Below are positions 40,960 through 49,398 of a DNA stretch of 64,000 nucleotides, piece after piece (the stretch's first letter is position 1; each line of letters starts with the position of its first letter). Both the position numbers and the translations under genes were made by a program. Source of the DNA: Devosia soli (lineage in GTDB: Bacteria; Pseudomonadota; Alphaproteobacteria; Rhizobiales; Devosiaceae); NCBI RefSeq assembly GCF_000970455.1, contig NZ_LAJG01000014.1, forward strand, positions 682,001 through 746,000. Reading direction: 5' to 3'. The notes below the pieces were generated by a model. That model was given only the letters and a program-made list of their open reading frames with translations. It did no database searches and had not been told where the DNA came from.

Positions 40960-41700
40960 TCAGTGGTCACTCGCCTGTTCGGCAAGGCGCTTGCGGTAGC
41001 GATCCTGGCTACGCGAAAGGTGTTCGCGCATGGCCTCGCGCGCCCGGTCCGCATCTTGGGCGGCAATAGCATTGAGGATGCGCTTGTGTTCCTCGTGAAG
41101 GCCGACCTGGTACTCATAGGTCAAGACGCTTTCGGTGCCCCAGGGCGACGCAACGTCGCAAGGAATAGTCCGGCTACCAAGCGCATCGAGCACTTCGAGG
41201 TAGAACGGGTTATTGGTGGCCGCGGCGATGGCGCGATGGAAGGCGAAATCGGTCTTGCCGGTTGGATTGCCGATTTTGAGCAATCGTCCGAACTCCGTCC
41301 AGGCTTCCTGGATTGCCGCAACCTGGCTTGCACTATGGCGCTGCGCGGCAAGGCCGGCGGATTCGATTTCGATACCCATGCGCACTTCGAGCACGTTGAG
41401 CGCTACCGAGATCTTATTGGATGTCTCTCCGCCAATTGCCGTGAAAGCACTGGTGGCATTGGCCATCACGAAGACCCCTGCCCCCTGCCGGGATTGCACC
41501 GTGCCTGCCGCGGCCAGCGCCGCGATGGCTTCGCGCACCACAGTGCGGCTCACCCCGAAATGCACCGTCAGCTCGTTTTCGGTCGGCAGCTTCGCTCCCG
41601 GCGCGAACTCGCCGGCCCCGATGCGCCTTTTGAGCGCGTCGACGACCATATCGGCGAGCTTGGGTTTTCGGGCTGGCGGGATGACTTCGATCAGCGACAT
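40960..41700 (-). CDS. GntR family regulator (FCD) of the uronate operon
   Basis: 246 residues from the ATG at 41700, four bases after the dctM stop. The winged helix reads LPTENELTVHFGVSRTVVREAIAALAAAG, followed by an FCD effector domain (DFAFHRAIAAATNNPFYLEVLDALG). Its place between transporter and kdu genes suggests it represses this operon and is released by a uronate intermediate. The inverted repeat before dctP is its best candidate site. Confidence 0.9.
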   Translation of the reverse strand: MSLIEVIPPARKPKLADMVVDALKRRIGAGEFAPGAKLPTENELTVHFGVSRTVVREAIAALAAAGTVQSRQGAGVFVMANATSAFTAIGGETSNKISVALNVLEVRMGIEIESAGLAAQRHSASQVAAIQEAWTEFGRLLKIGNPTGKTDFAFHRAIAAATNNPFYLEVLDALGSRTIPCDVASPWGTESVLTYEYQVGLHEEHKRILNAIAAQDADRAREAMREHLSRSQDRYRKRLAEQASDH

Positions 41701-41704
41701 GACA

Positions 41705-42985
41705 CTACCGGAAGAGGCTCGGCAACCATAGGGATAGCGCCGGCACATAGGTGACGAGGCCAAGGACGATGAGCCCCGCCAGATAGAATGGCCAGACGCT
41801 TTTCATCGCATCCCACACGGTTATTTTCGCCACCGCAGCAGCCACGAACTGCACCGGGCCGAGCGGCGGGGTGTTAAGGCCGATCCCGAGATTGAGGATC
41901 ATGATCACCCCGAAATGCACCGGATCGACACCGAAAGCGGTGACCATGGGCAGGAAAATCGGCGTCGTGATGACGATCAGCGGGCCCATGTCCATGAACG
42001 TGCCGAGCAAGAGCAACAAGACATTGATCAGCAAGAGGACCATCAGCGGATCGGTCGTCAACTGCGATATCGCTTCGGTTAGGATCGGCGCCACCTTGAG
42101 ATAGGCCATGAGCCAGCCAAAGGAGGCCGCGGCGCCGATGATAAAAAGGACCATCGCCGTCGTTCGCACCGCACCGGTGACGCAATGAACGAATTCGCGG
42201 AAACTCATGGTGCGATAGACGATCAGCGTCACGAGAAACGCGTAGATCACCGCGATGCAGGAGCTCTCCGTGGCCGTGAAAATGCCGGAGCGGACGCCGC
42301 CGAAGATGATGCCGATCAACATCAGGCCGGGGATCGAAATCAGGAAATATTGGAACGCCTTGCTGAAACCTGGAAAGGGCTCCGTCGGATAGCCGCGCTT
42401 AACGGCGACGATATAGGCTGTGACCATCAGCGCTGCAGCAAGCAGCAGGCCGGGAATGACGCCGGCCGTGAAAAGGTCGGCGATCGAAATGCGCCCGCCG
42501 CCTGAGAGCGAATAGATGATCATGTTGTGGCTGGGTGGGAGCAGCAGCGCAATCAGCGCAGCCATCGAAGTGACGTTGACGGCGTAATCGGCGCCATAGC
42601 CGCGCGCCTTCATCTGCGGGATCATGATGCCGCCGACAGCGGCAGCCTCGGCCACTGCAGAGCCTGAAATGCCGCCGAAAAGCGTCGAAGCCGCGATGTT
42701 GACTTGCCCGAGACCGCCACGAACGTGGCCGACGATCGAGCCTGCAAATCGGATTATGCGAGCAGCAATGCCGCCACGCATCATCAGATCACCGGCGAAA
42801 ATGAAGAACGGAATGGCCATCAGCGTAAAGGCCGAGACGCCGGAATTGAGCTGCTGGAAGACGACGATGGCCGGCCGACCGATATAGACGACGGTGGCAA
42901 AGCTCGCGATGCCGAGGCAAAAGGCGATCGGCGTGCCGACCAGCATAAGCAGCGTGAAGACGCCGAAGAGAATCCAGTATTCCAT
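41705..42985 (-). CDS. dctM: TRAP transporter large permease
   Basis: 426 residues with about twelve hydrophobic helices, the DctM/YiaN-type large subunit of a sodium-driven tripartite transporter. Conserved stretches include MAIPFFIFAGDLMMRGG, LFGGISGSAVAEAAAVGGIMIPQM and LLLLGTFMDMGPLIVITTPIFLPM. It is seven bases from dctQ. Context predicts transport of unsaturated or free uronates rather than C4-dicarboxylates, so the symbol marks the family only. Confidence 0.93.
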   Translation of the reverse strand: MEYWILFGVFTLLMLVGTPIAFCLGIASFATVVYIGRPAIVVFQQLNSGVSAFTLMAIPFFIFAGDLMMRGGIAARIIRFAGSIVGHVRGGLGQVNIAASTLFGGISGSAVAEAAAVGGIMIPQMKARGYGADYAVNVTSMAALIALLLPPSHNMIIYSLSGGGRISIADLFTAGVIPGLLLAAALMVTAYIVAVKRGYPTEPFPGFSKAFQYFLISIPGLMLIGIIFGGVRSGIFTATESSCIAVIYAFLVTLIVYRTMSFREFVHCVTGAVRTTAMVLFIIGAAASFGWLMAYLKVAPILTEAISQLTTDPLMVLLLINVLLLLLGTFMDMGPLIVITTPIFLPMVTAFGVDPVHFGVIMILNLGIGLNTPPLGPVQFVAAAVAKITVWDAMKSVWPFYLAGLIVLGLVTYVPALSLWLPSLFR

Positions 42986-42992
42986 GTTGTCC

Positions 42993-43520
42993 TCAGTCCG
43001 CCGTCATCGTGGCATCGGCCTCGACGTCATCGACATTCACGCCAGCCGCGCGCAGCAGAATGCGCTCGAGCGAGAAGAGACACATGAGGAAGCCAGAGAG
43101 GACAATCGGAAGATAGGTAAAGGTCTGCGGCAGGCCGATGACGGGGACGCGCACGCCCCATCCGCGCAGGGCCAGTTCGCCACCGTAAAACACCATGCCC
43201 GCGGCAAAAGCGAAAACGGCCAGATCGCTGATCGCCCGCAGCCAAGGCTTTGCACCCGCGGGCAGGAAGTAGAGCAGCACGTCAAAGCCCATGTGGAAGT
43301 TTTCCTTCACACCGACGGCGGCGCCGAGGAAAATGAACCAGCTCATGATCATGATCGAAGCAGCTTCAGTCCAGGGCGGCGACGAATTGACGATGAAGCG
43401 CATATAGACCTGATAGGCGACGATCATCGTCATGGCAACGAGGCCGATGCCCGCGATCCAGAGGGCCAGATTGGATAGCGCACCGAGCGCGGTGCTGACC
43501 TTCAAGAGCCGGTCTTTCAT
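42993..43520 (-). CDS. dctQ: TRAP transporter small permease
   Basis: 175 residues with four predicted helices; WTEAASIMIMSWFIFLGAAVGVKENFHMGFD is the DctQ signature. The ATG at 43520 has GGGGGAT upstream. It bridges the binding protein and DctM in the membrane. It begins 54 bases after dctP, beyond a hairpin. Confidence 0.9.
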   Translation of the reverse strand: MKDRLLKVSTALGALSNLALWIAGIGLVAMTMIVAYQVYMRFIVNSSPPWTEAASIMIMSWFIFLGAAVGVKENFHMGFDVLLYFLPAGAKPWLRAISDLAVFAFAAGMVFYGGELALRGWGVRVPVIGLPQTFTYLPIVLSGFLMCLFSLERILLRAAGVNVDDVEADATMTAD

Positions 43521-43541
43521 GGACAAATCCCCCGCGAAGCT

Positions 43542-43565
43542 GGGCCGACCCATCAGGGCCGGCCC
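43542..43565. terminator. Intercistronic hairpin after dctP
   Basis: GGGCCG (43542-43547) pairs with CGGCCC (43560-43565). It lies between dctP and dctQ, as often seen after binding-protein genes, and lacks a T run, so attenuation or 3' protection is likelier than full termination. Confidence 0.4.
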
Positions 43566-43574
43566 TCTTTCACA

Positions 43575-44555
43575 TCAGCCTTCGGTCGCCTGGATTCGGG
43601 CAACCAGGTCCTGCAGCTTCGGGTCGGTGACGTACTTGTCGTAGACCGGCTTCATCGCTTCGATGAAGGGAGCCTTGTCGACCGTGTTGATGGTCGCGCC
43701 AAGCGCCTCGACGGCAGCCTTGGATTCAACTTCCTTCTTGGCCCAGAGATCACGCTGGATGGCGACCGACTCCTTGGCCGCTTCGCGGAAGAGAGCCTGG
43801 TCCTCTGGCGTCAGACCGTCCCACACGACCTTGGAGATGACGAGAACTTCCGGAACCATCAGGTGTTCGTCGAGCGAATAATACTTGGCGACTTCCGCGT
43901 GGCCGGCAGTGTCATAGCTCGGATAGTTGTTTTCAGCGCCTTCGATCACGCCGGTCTGGATGGCAGAGTACACTTCGCCATAGGGCATCGGCGTAGCATT
44001 GGCGCCAAGGGCACCGACCATGTCGACGAAGATGTCCGACTGCATAACGCGGAACTTTAGGCCCGCCATATCCTCAGGCGACGTGATCGGCTTTTCGCTG
44101 TTATAGAACGAGCGAGCGCCACCATCGTAGAAGGCGAGAGCAACGACATCGACAGCATCAAACGCTGCAAGGATTTCCTCGCCGATCGGACCGTCGAGCA
44201 CGTTGTGGAAGTGGTCGGCTGAGCGGAAGATATAGGGCAGCTGGGTGACGGTGGCTTCTGGCACTTGAGTGCCGAAGGCGCCGATCGAAATGCGGTTCAT
44301 GTCGATCACGCCGAACTGGGTCTGTTCGATCGTGTCGGCTTCCTGACCGAGCTGGGCGGAGTGGAACACTTCCACCGAATAGCGGCCATCGGTCTTTTCG
44401 CTCAGCAGTTCGCCGAATTTTTTCACCGCTTCGACAGTCGGATAACCATCGGGATGCGTATCGGAAGAGCGCAGCACCGTCTGGGCGCTGGCGGCCGAAA
44501 CCATAAGCGAAGTCGCGACGACGGCCGCAGCCGCCATCCTTGGCAAATGAAACAT
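43575..44555 (-). CDS. dctP: TRAP transporter substrate-binding protein
   Basis: 326 residues from the ATG at 44555 (GGGAGG upstream), with a signal peptide ending in VSAASAQ. The family core is present: [27 protein letters not shown] at the N terminus and the Arg-containing carboxylate-binding strand [11 protein letters not shown]. The ligand should be an organic acid; the downstream kduI-kduD-kdgF genes point to a uronate from pectin, alginate or glycosaminoglycan. Confidence 0.92.
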   Translation of the reverse strand: MFHLPRMAAAAVVATSLMVSAASAQTVLRSSDTHPDGYPTVEAVKKFGELLSEKTDGRYSVEVFHSAQLGQEADTIEQTQFGVIDMNRISIGAFGTQVPEATVTQLPYIFRSADHFHNVLDGPIGEEILAAFDAVDVVALAFYDGGARSFYNSEKPITSPEDMAGLKFRVMQSDIFVDMVGALGANATPMPYGEVYSAIQTGVIEGAENNYPSYDTAGHAEVAKYYSLDEHLMVPEVLVISKVVWDGLTPEDQALFREAAKESVAIQRDLWAKKEVESKAAVEALGATINTVDKAPFIEAMKPVYDKYVTDPKLQDLVARIQATEG

Positions 44556-44665
44556 TGGTGTCCTCCCAAATATCAAGCACGGCAGCGCCCTCCGCACTGC
44601 ACATGCACGACCGGACTTGCCGATCGGAGACAGCCGAGCCATCCTCAGGCCCGCGTCCTGCCTAA

Positions 44666-44719
44666 CTGGTATGGAAGCCAAAAGTACAAGTCAACATACA
44701 ATCTGCGCAAATTTGTATG
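44666..44719 (-). promoter_or_regulatory. Putative promoter and operator of the TRAP/kdu operon
   Basis: An inverted repeat CATACAA (44695-44701) / TTGTATG (44713-44719) with an 11-base spacer abuts a minus-strand TTGACT (44694-44689), which is followed after 17 bases by a weak -10 (TACCAG). A regulator bound to the repeat would touch RNA polymerase at -35. The -10 match is poor. Confidence 0.45.
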
Positions 44720-44740
44720 ATGACTTCCATTACAAGAGAA

Positions 44741-44766
44741 AAGCGCCGCGATTTGCGACGCTTCTT
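44741..44766 (-). terminator. Terminator downstream of lpd
   Basis: AAGCGCCGC pairs with GCGACGCTT with one mismatch and a 5-base loop. On the minus strand it is followed by TTCTCTT. On the plus strand a T run follows, but no plus-strand gene ends nearby. Confidence 0.55.
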
Positions 44767-44811
44767 TTTTCGTCCACAATCGAGCCTGCTCGTTGCTATC
44801 CGGCTTGTCCG

Positions 44812-44867
44812 GGTAGTCCATGCGGCGGTGAGATGGATTGCCGGGACAAGCCTGGCAATTACGGCTC
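44812..44867. repeat. Dispersed palindromic repeat, family B
   Basis: TCCGGGTAGTCCATG...TGGATTGCCGGGACA aligns gap-free with 4093-4148. The palindrome extends outward to about 44793. It lies just after the lpd stop. Confidence 0.6.
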
Positions 44868-44892
44868 GTTGGCTATCTGCGCGTATGTGCGA

Positions 44893-46302
44893 CTAGATGT
44901 GGATCGCACCATCGCCCAGGGCCAGGGCCGCCTCGCGCACCGCTTCCGACAGCGTCGGGTGGGCATGCGTCGTCCGTGCCAGGTCTTCGGCAGCGCCGGA
45001 GAATTCCATCAGAGTCACCAGCTCATGGATCATCTCGCCGGCATTCTTGCCCACGATATGGGCGCCAAGGACGCGGTCGGTCTCGACATCGGCGAGAATC
45101 TTCACAAAGCCCTGCGTCGCCAGCATCGCCTTGGCGCGGCCATTGGCAGTGAAGGGGAACTTGCCGATCTTGTAGTTGACGCCATCGGCCTTGAGCTCGT
45201 CTTCGGTCTTGCCGACGGAAGCGACTTCTGGATTGGTGTAAACGACCGAAGGGATAGCGGCGTAGTTCACATGGCCCGCCTGCCCGGCCAGGATTTCAGC
45301 AATGGCGATACCCTCGTCCTCGGCCTTGTGGGCGAGCATCGGACCGGCAATGACGTCGCCGATGGAGTAGATGCCGTCGACCGAGGTCTTGAAATGCGCA
45401 TCGACGCGCACGCGTCCGCGCTCGTCGAGGGCGACGCCGGCGGCTTCAAGGCCGAGGCCTTCGGTGAAGGGCTTACGGCCGACAGCGACCAGCGCCACGT
45501 CGAAATCGAGCACTTCGACTTCACCGCCTTTGGCTGGTTCGACGCGAACCTTGAGCGAACCATCGTCCTGCTTGTCGATGCCTGCAACTTTGCTCGAGAG
45601 CTTAAACTCGATGTTCTGCTTCTGCAGCATGCGCTGGAACTGGCGCGCGACTTCGCTGTCCATGCCAGGCAGGATGCGGTCGAGATATTCGACCACGGTG
45701 ACCTTGGCGCCTAGACGCGACCAGACGGAACCGAGTTCGAGGCCGATGACACCAGCACCAATGACCAGCAGGCGTTCAGGCACCTTATCGAGCGTCAGTG
45801 CACCGGTCGAGGTGACAACGGTCTTCTCGTCGATCTCGATACCAGGGAGATTGGCTGAAACCGAACCGGTGGCGATGACGATATTGGTTGTGGCAATCTC
45901 GGTTGCGGGGCCGGACTGCGGGGTCACCAGTACCTTGCCGGCAGCAGGGATCGAGCCCGTGCCGCGGTAAACGGTGATCTTGTTCTTTTTAAAGAGATAG
46001 TCGACGCCGCCGACATTGGACGCGACCACGTCCGCCTTATGGTTCATCATCTGCGGCAGGTTGAGCACCGGCGCCGGGATGTCGATGCCGAGGTTCTTGA
46101 AGCCGTGGCCGGCTTCTTCGAACAGCTCAGAGGCATGTAGCAGAGCCTTGGAGGGGATACAGCCGATATTGAGACAGGTGCCGCCCAAGGTCGCCCACTT
46201 CTCGACCACGGCCACCTTGAGCCCGAGCTGGGCGGCGCGAATGGCGCCCACATAGCCGCCGGGGCCGGAGCCGATCACTACGAGGTCGAATTGGTCTGCC
46301 AT
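44893..46302 (-). CDS. lpdA: Dihydrolipoyl dehydrogenase (E3)
   Basis: 469-residue flavoprotein that reoxidises lipoyl groups of 2-oxoacid dehydrogenases. FAD site [20 protein letters not shown], redox-active disulfide [19 protein letters not shown] site [15 protein letters not shown] and the active His in HAHPTLSEA are intact. It lies downstream of sucAB on the same strand, with unrelated small genes between, so it is most likely the E3 of the 2-oxoglutarate dehydrogenase complex. Confidence 0.97.
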   Translation of the reverse strand: MADQFDLVVIGSGPGGYVGAIRAAQLGLKVAVVEKWATLGGTCLNIGCIPSKALLHASELFEEAGHGFKNLGIDIPAPVLNLPQMMNHKADVVASNVGGVDYLFKKNKITVYRGTGSIPAAGKVLVTPQSGPATEIATTNIVIATGSVSANLPGIEIDEKTVVTSTGALTLDKVPERLLVIGAGVIGLELGSVWSRLGAKVTVVEYLDRILPGMDSEVARQFQRMLQKQNIEFKLSSKVAGIDKQDDGSLKVRVEPAKGGEVEVLDFDVALVAVGRKPFTEGLGLEAAGVALDERGRVRVDAHFKTSVDGIYSIGDVIAGPMLAHKAEDEGIAIAEILAGQAGHVNYAAIPSVVYTNPEVASVGKTEDELKADGVNYKIGKFPFTANGRAKAMLATQGFVKILADVETDRVLGAHIVGKNAGEMIHELVTLMEFSGAAEDLARTTHAHPTLSEAVREAALALGDGAIHI

Positions 46303-46322
46303 GGTTCTCTTAGCCTCAGAAA

Positions 46323-46955
46323 TTAGCGCTGCTGTGCCAACGCGACGCGTACAGCCAACGCCAGAAATGTAATGCCGGTAACCCGATTAAACCACCGGCC
46401 GACTCGGAAAAAGCCCTGTCTCACCGAAGGGGTCGTAAAGAAAACCGACACCAATGCGAACCAGGCAAAAAGCATAAGGCTCATGCTAAGCACGTAGATA
46501 ACTTTTATTTCGCCCGGCGTGTGAATGGAAACAAGCGACGTAAAGAGCGCCAGAAAGAACAGCACGGCCTTGGGATTGAGCAAGTTGGTCAGAAAGCCCA
46601 GCGCAAAGGCGGCCATGTCGCCGCGCTTGGCCCCGAGAGCATCGAGCTCGGTCGGCGGTTGGGGCGGCGGGCTGCGAAGAGCGGCGATCGCCAGCCAGAC
46701 GAGATAGGCCGCGCCCAACCATTTGAGGATGTTGAAGAACAGCAGCGACTGGCCGACGATGACGCCGACGCCAAGCAGGGTATAGGTGCCATGAACGAGG
46801 ATCGAAGTGGCAATCCCGGCAGAGGTGAAAAGCGCGGCGCGGCGATCATGCGCCACCGACTGGCGCAGCACCATGGCAAAATCGGCGCCAGGAATAACGG
46901 CATTGATGCCAAAGGCCAACATGAGGCCGGCAAATTCAAACCAGGGGAAGGTCAT
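46323..46955 (-). CDS. LysE family translocator
   Basis: 210-residue membrane exporter with about six helices. The N-terminal [40 protein letters not shown] is the RhtB/LysE signature, and [18 protein letters not shown] the second conserved stretch. The exported amino acid cannot be told. Its stop is 20 bases before lpdA, so they may be cotranscribed. Confidence 0.92.
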   Translation of the reverse strand: MTFPWFEFAGLMLAFGINAVIPGADFAMVLRQSVAHDRRAALFTSAGIATSILVHGTYTLLGVGVIVGQSLLFFNILKWLGAAYLVWLAIAALRSPPPQPPTELDALGAKRGDMAAFALGFLTNLLNPKAVLFFLALFTSLVSIHTPGEIKVIYVLSMSLMLFAWFALVSVFFTTPSVRQGFFRVGRWFNRVTGITFLALAVRVALAQQR

Positions 46956-47035
46956 GGTTTCACCGCGAACTAAGCGGCAAACCGTTACACCACTGGCTCA
47001 CGGGCGGCAATGCGCCGCCCGGCAAGGCCCCTGCC

Positions 47036-47425
47036 CTAAAAGGCAACGCCGATAAAAAGCATGATGAGTCCGATCATTGATACGGTCCAAACGCCGGAAC
47101 GGACAAAAGGCACGTCGATGAAGTAGGCGGGGATATAGACCCAACGTGCCCAGAACCAGATCTGGGCGCCCCATTGCGTCAAACCGTCCGAGCGCCCGGC
47201 AATTTCGGTCGCGACCGTCAGCGCGATGAAAATGCCATAGGTTTCAAGGAAGTTGCGCAGGGCACGGTTGCCGCGGCCGGCCCATTTGTTGGGTGGCCGT
47301 TCATCGTCGCGCTGCGAGCCGGCATGCAGCAATCCATAATCGAGCCGATATGCCGTCGACTGGACGAGCACATAGGCAAAGGCGAGCGCAGCGCTCCAAA
47401 TCAGCAGGGTCAGTTCGATGCTCAT
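47036..47425 (-). CDS. MAPEG family membrane protein
   Basis: 129 residues from the ATG at 47425, with CTGGAGGA upstream. Four hydrophobic helices and the conserved RALRNFLETYGIFIALTV and YIPAYFIDVPFVRSGVWTVS place it in the MAPEG superfamily (membrane glutathione-transferase-like). The bacterial members of this branch have no defined substrate. Confidence 0.87.
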   Translation of the reverse strand: MSIELTLLIWSAALAFAYVLVQSTAYRLDYGLLHAGSQRDDERPPNKWAGRGNRALRNFLETYGIFIALTVATEIAGRSDGLTQWGAQIWFWARWVYIPAYFIDVPFVRSGVWTVSMIGLIMLFIGVAF

Positions 47426-47472
47426 GAAATCCTCCAGCACGCGCTAGAGCAACGCACGAAATCCGTTCTGGA

Positions 47473-47928
47473 TCAGGAAGCTGCCGAGATTTGCTGGGCG
47501 CGGCGCAGCGGATCGGGCAATTGCTGGTCGATATCGAGCGCCCCGGATTCGACCTGTTCGAGGAAGGCGCGGCAGAAGCTGTCCTTGCTCTCGGCCTGGT
47601 TATAGGCGGTCATGATCTGCGAGCCGCCATAGGTCTCTGCCGCCTTGCGTTGCCCTTCCGAGCCGCCGCCGAGCATGGCAATCACGCGATCGGCGAGATC
47701 GAGAAAGCCAATATTGCGCAGATACCAGTTGTCCGCGGCAGTCTTGTAGGCGCCATCGAGCCCGGTGGTTTCGTAGCAATGGGTGGTCATCACATCGACA
47801 ATGGCCTGCGAGCCGTGGAAGGCCATGAGCTCGCCGACGAGCTGCTCATTGCTGGCAGAATCGTCTTGTGCGAGGGCGGGGATAACCGGAAGCAAAAGGA
47901 CAGCGATCAGGGTCAGACAAAAACGCAA
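47473..47928 (-). CDS. Secreted protein of unknown function
   Basis: About 151 residues from a TTG at 47928, which has CGGAGAT just upstream and gives a compact signal peptide (LRFCLTLIAVLLLPVIPALAQ); a TTG at 47958 is also possible. The mature part is helical with two Cys (in TTHCYETTG and DSFCRAF) that could form a disulfide, and the conserved-looking DNWYLRNIGFLDLADRVIAMLGG. I do not recognise the family. It is probably periplasmic. Confidence 0.68.
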   Translation of the reverse strand: MRFCLTLIAVLLLPVIPALAQDDSASNEQLVGELMAFHGSQAIVDVMTTHCYETTGLDGAYKTAADNWYLRNIGFLDLADRVIAMLGGGSEGQRKAAETYGGSQIMTAYNQAESKDSFCRAFLEQVESGALDIDQQLPDPLRRAQQISAAS

Positions 47929-48043
47929 CCCGCATCTCCGAGGCGTGTGACAGTTCAACGACTACGCTATGCATAGGGCCCTCTCCTGCTAACAGTACGT
48001 TAACATCGAGCCCATCCGACAACACGGTTTGGTTAGCACAACA

Positions 48044-48070
48044 AAAAGGCCCGCCTGAGCGGGCCTTTCG
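48044..48070 (-). terminator. Rho-independent terminator of the suc operon
   Basis: AAGGCCCGC-CTGA-GCGGGCCTT is a perfect 9-base stem. On the minus strand it is followed by TTTTGTTG, 30 bases after the sucB stop. Confidence 0.9.
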
Positions 48071-48100
48071 CATGACGTATCGGACAAACCGATCGCTCTA

Positions 48101-49375
48101 CTAGAGATCGAGCACCAAACGCTCGGGCGCTTCGAGGCTTTCCTTGACGCGAACGAGGAAGGTGACCGCTTCCTTGCCATCGACGATCCGGTGGTCATAG
48201 GAGAGGGCAAGATACATCATCGGGCGGATGACGATCTGGCCGCCGACGACGACCGGGCGCTCCTGGATCTTGTGCATGCCAAGAATACCAGACTGCGGCG
48301 CGTTGAGGATAGGCGTCGACATCAGCGAGCCATAAACACCACCATTGGAGATGGTGAAGGTGCCGCCCTGCATGTCGGCCATCGAGAGCGCGCCATCGCG
48401 GGCCTTCTTGCCGAGATTGCCGATTTCCTTTTCGATCTCGGCAATCGACATCTGGTCGGCATTGCGGACAACCGGGACGACGAGGCCCTTGTCGGTGCCA
48501 ACCGCGACGCCGATATGGGCGTACTGCTTGTAGATCAGGTCGTCGCCATCGATCTCGGCATTGACGGCCGGGATTTCCTTGAGCGCATGAACCACGGCCT
48601 TGGTGAAGAAGCCCATGAAGCCGAGCTTGACGCCATGCTTCTTCTCAAAGAGTTCCTTGTAAGAATTGCGCAGGTCCATGACCGGCTTCATGTCCACTTC
48701 GTTGAACGTCGTGAGCATGGCAGCGGTGTTCTGCGCGTCCTTGAGGCGGCGCGCGATGGTCTGGCGGAGACGGGTCATCTTGACGCGTTCTTCGCGCTCG
48801 GCGTCGCCGGCAGGGGTCGGAGCACGGGGCGCGGGCGCCGGCGCCTTGGCTTCGGCTGGCTTTGCCGCAGGCGCTGCCGGAGCAGGCGTTGCAACGCGCG
48901 AGAGCGCTGCCAAAACGTCTTCCTTGAGCACCTGGCCTGCTTTGCCCGAGCCGCCGATGCCATTGGCATCAAGGCCATTCTCGTTGATCAGCTTCTGCGC
49001 CGAAGGGGCCGGAGCGCGGTCGGTTGCAGCCGGCTTGATCGGCTCAGGACCGGCAGCATTGGCCGCCGGCACTTCGGTCTTGGCCGGAGCCGGCGCAGCG
49101 GCGGCAGGAGCAGCGGCCGGCGCAGAAGCACCTGCCCCTGCAGCCGCGATCGCGCCAAGCAGAGCGCCGACATCGACGGTATCGCCGGGATTGGCGGCAA
49201 TGGCTTCCAGCACGCCAGCCGAAGGGGCCGGCACTTCGATGGTCACCTTATCGGTTTCGAGTTCAACCAGGGGCTCATCGGCGTTGACGGTATCGCCAAC
49301 CTTCTTGAACCACTGGCCGATGGTCGCTTCAGTGACGCTTTCGCCCAGCGTCGGCACACGGATTTCTGTCGACAT
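48101..49375 (-). CDS. sucB: 2-oxoglutarate dehydrogenase E2, dihydrolipoyl succinyltransferase
   Basis: 424 residues. The lipoyl domain (1-76) has the lipoylated Lys in ETDKVTIEV; an Ala/Pro-rich linker leads to the peripheral subunit-binding domain ([32 protein letters not shown]) and a second linker to the catalytic domain, with active His/Asp in [12 protein letters not shown] near the C terminus. It follows sucA by 23 bases. The strong terminator shows it ends the operon. Confidence 0.97.
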   Translation of the reverse strand: MSTEIRVPTLGESVTEATIGQWFKKVGDTVNADEPLVELETDKVTIEVPAPSAGVLEAIAANPGDTVDVGALLGAIAAAGAGASAPAAAPAAAAPAPAKTEVPAANAAGPEPIKPAATDRAPAPSAQKLINENGLDANGIGGSGKAGQVLKEDVLAALSRVATPAPAAPAAKPAEAKAPAPAPRAPTPAGDAEREERVKMTRLRQTIARRLKDAQNTAAMLTTFNEVDMKPVMDLRNSYKELFEKKHGVKLGFMGFFTKAVVHALKEIPAVNAEIDGDDLIYKQYAHIGVAVGTDKGLVVPVVRNADQMSIAEIEKEIGNLGKKARDGALSMADMQGGTFTISNGGVYGSLMSTPILNAPQSGILGMHKIQERPVVVGGQIVIRPMMYLALSYDHRIVDGKEAVTFLVRVKESLEAPERLVLDL

Positions 49376-49398
49376 AGTGTGATCCTTTTATCTTGTGC

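Larger units (their letters stand above)
44556..44892. other. Intergenic region between dctP and lpd
   Basis: This 337-base stretch holds the dctP promoter and operator region (44666-44719), a hairpin at 44741-44763 that can end lpd transcription, and a family B repeat (44793-44867). No credible gene is present. Confidence 0.65.
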
